This document shows positions 6,205 to 6,628 of a stretch of 6,628 nt of DNA, piece by piece. The notes beneath the pieces were generated by a model, which was not told where the DNA came from, did no database searches, and was given only the letters and a program-made list of their open reading frames with translations. Each line of letters begins with the position of its first letter. Positions within the stretch are counted from its first letter, which is position 1. Where the stretch lies: assembly GCA_017551215.1 (NCBI GenBank), contig JAFZMA010000177.1, positions 1-6,628 on the forward strand. The letters run 5' to 3'. A program made the translations under genes and the position numbers. Source of the DNA: Bacteroidales bacterium (GTDB lineage: Bacteria > Bacteroidota > Bacteroidia > Bacteroidales > UBA932).

Positions 6205-6618
6205 ATGGAATTAACTCATATAGAACATCTTGGGATTGCCGTTAAATCCTTGGAAGAGGCTATCCCTTATTATGAAGAAATGCTTGGTCTCAAGTGCTAC
6301 GCAATTGAGGAAGTAAAGGACCAGAAGGTAAAGACAGCCTTCTTCAAAATCGGCCAGACTAAGATCGAGCTTCTGGAGAGCACAGATCCTGAGGGTACAA
6401 TTGCCAAGTTCATCGAAAAGAGAGGCGAGGGAATCCACCACATGGCTTTCTCCACCCCTTCTGTGCAGACCTGCCTGGACGAGCTTGAGGCTAAGGGCGT
6501 AAGGCTGATTGACAAGGCTCCAAGAAAGGGTGCCGAGGGACTTAACATAGCATTCCTTCATCCAAAATCAACCCATGGTGTTCTCACCGAGATCTGCGAG
6601 GATCCTAACAAGAAATAA
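6205..6618 (+). CDS. mce: Methylmalonyl-CoA epimerase
   Basis: This 137-residue protein of the vicinal oxygen chelate superfamily interconverts (2R)- and (2S)-methylmalonyl-CoA, linking succinate and propionate metabolism in the cytoplasm. It contains the two expected beta-alpha-beta-beta-beta modules, roughly residues 3-60 and 75-132. Likely metal ligands are H8 (in HLGIAV), E55 (in KIELLE, at a site that is Gln or Glu in relatives), H78 or H79 (in GEGIHHMAF) and E129 (in VLTEI). Length and motifs agree with the family. In Bacteroidales this gene commonly precedes the carboxyltransferase subunit of methylmalonyl-CoA decarboxylase or propionyl-CoA carboxylase, so the partner gene is expected just past the right edge. 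The ATG at 6205 follows an A-rich stretch without a Shine-Dalgarno, and the terminator at 6131-6155 implies a separate promoter in 6156-6204. Confidence 0.93.
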   Translation: MELTHIEHLGIAVKSLEEAIPYYEEMLGLKCYAIEEVKDQKVKTAFFKIGQTKIELLESTDPEGTIAKFIEKRGEGIHHMAFSTPSVQTCLDELEAKGVRLIDKAPRKGAEGLNIAFLHPKSTHGVLTEICEDPNKK

Positions 6619-6628
6619 TCAAACAAAT

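Overview
The window looks like a piece of a Bacteroidetes chromosome, most likely order Bacteroidales. The evidence is a DUF4301 protein (a family I know from Bacteroidetes), the order recF / DUF721 next to a membrane-anchored TPR protein, Bacteroidetes-type -7 elements (TAnnTTTG), a lack of clear Shine-Dalgarno sequences before the starts, and a methylmalonyl-CoA epimerase typical of propionate-producing gut species. The genus cannot be fixed from the sequence alone.

There are two compositional zones. Bases 1-972 are AT-rich (sampled lines run about 23-40% G+C) and hold accessory genes: the 3' part of an ankyrin-repeat gene entering from the left edge, and a small predicted lipoprotein of unknown function. 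The ankyrin frame ends at 399, but the next frame is open from 353 to 526 and ends in an ATGA overlap with the lipoprotein start. This suggests a one-base frameshift, probably in an A6 run at 365-370. A perfect 13-bp inverted repeat lies just before it.

From 1025 on, the sequence is balanced in composition (about 50% G+C in a sampled line) and holds conserved core genes. Four minus-strand genes form a tightly overlapping operon, read right to left: recF (recombination mediator), a DUF721/DciA-like protein, pdxB (vitamin B6 synthesis) and a DUF4301 protein resembling a nucleotidyltransferase. The first two junctions are 4-bp ATGA overlaps and the last is a 17-bp overlap.

A short divergent promoter region (about 4606-4676) separates recF from a plus-strand unit of a TPR membrane protein and yebC, which ends at a clear intrinsic terminator (6131-6155). 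A methylmalonyl-CoA epimerase gene follows and ends 10 bases before the right edge.

The core part is ordinary and well conserved. The parts that merit a second look are the ankyrin/lipoprotein cassette with its apparent frameshift and hairpin, and the unusually short DUF4301 protein. I see no RNA gene, CRISPR array, transposase or integrase.
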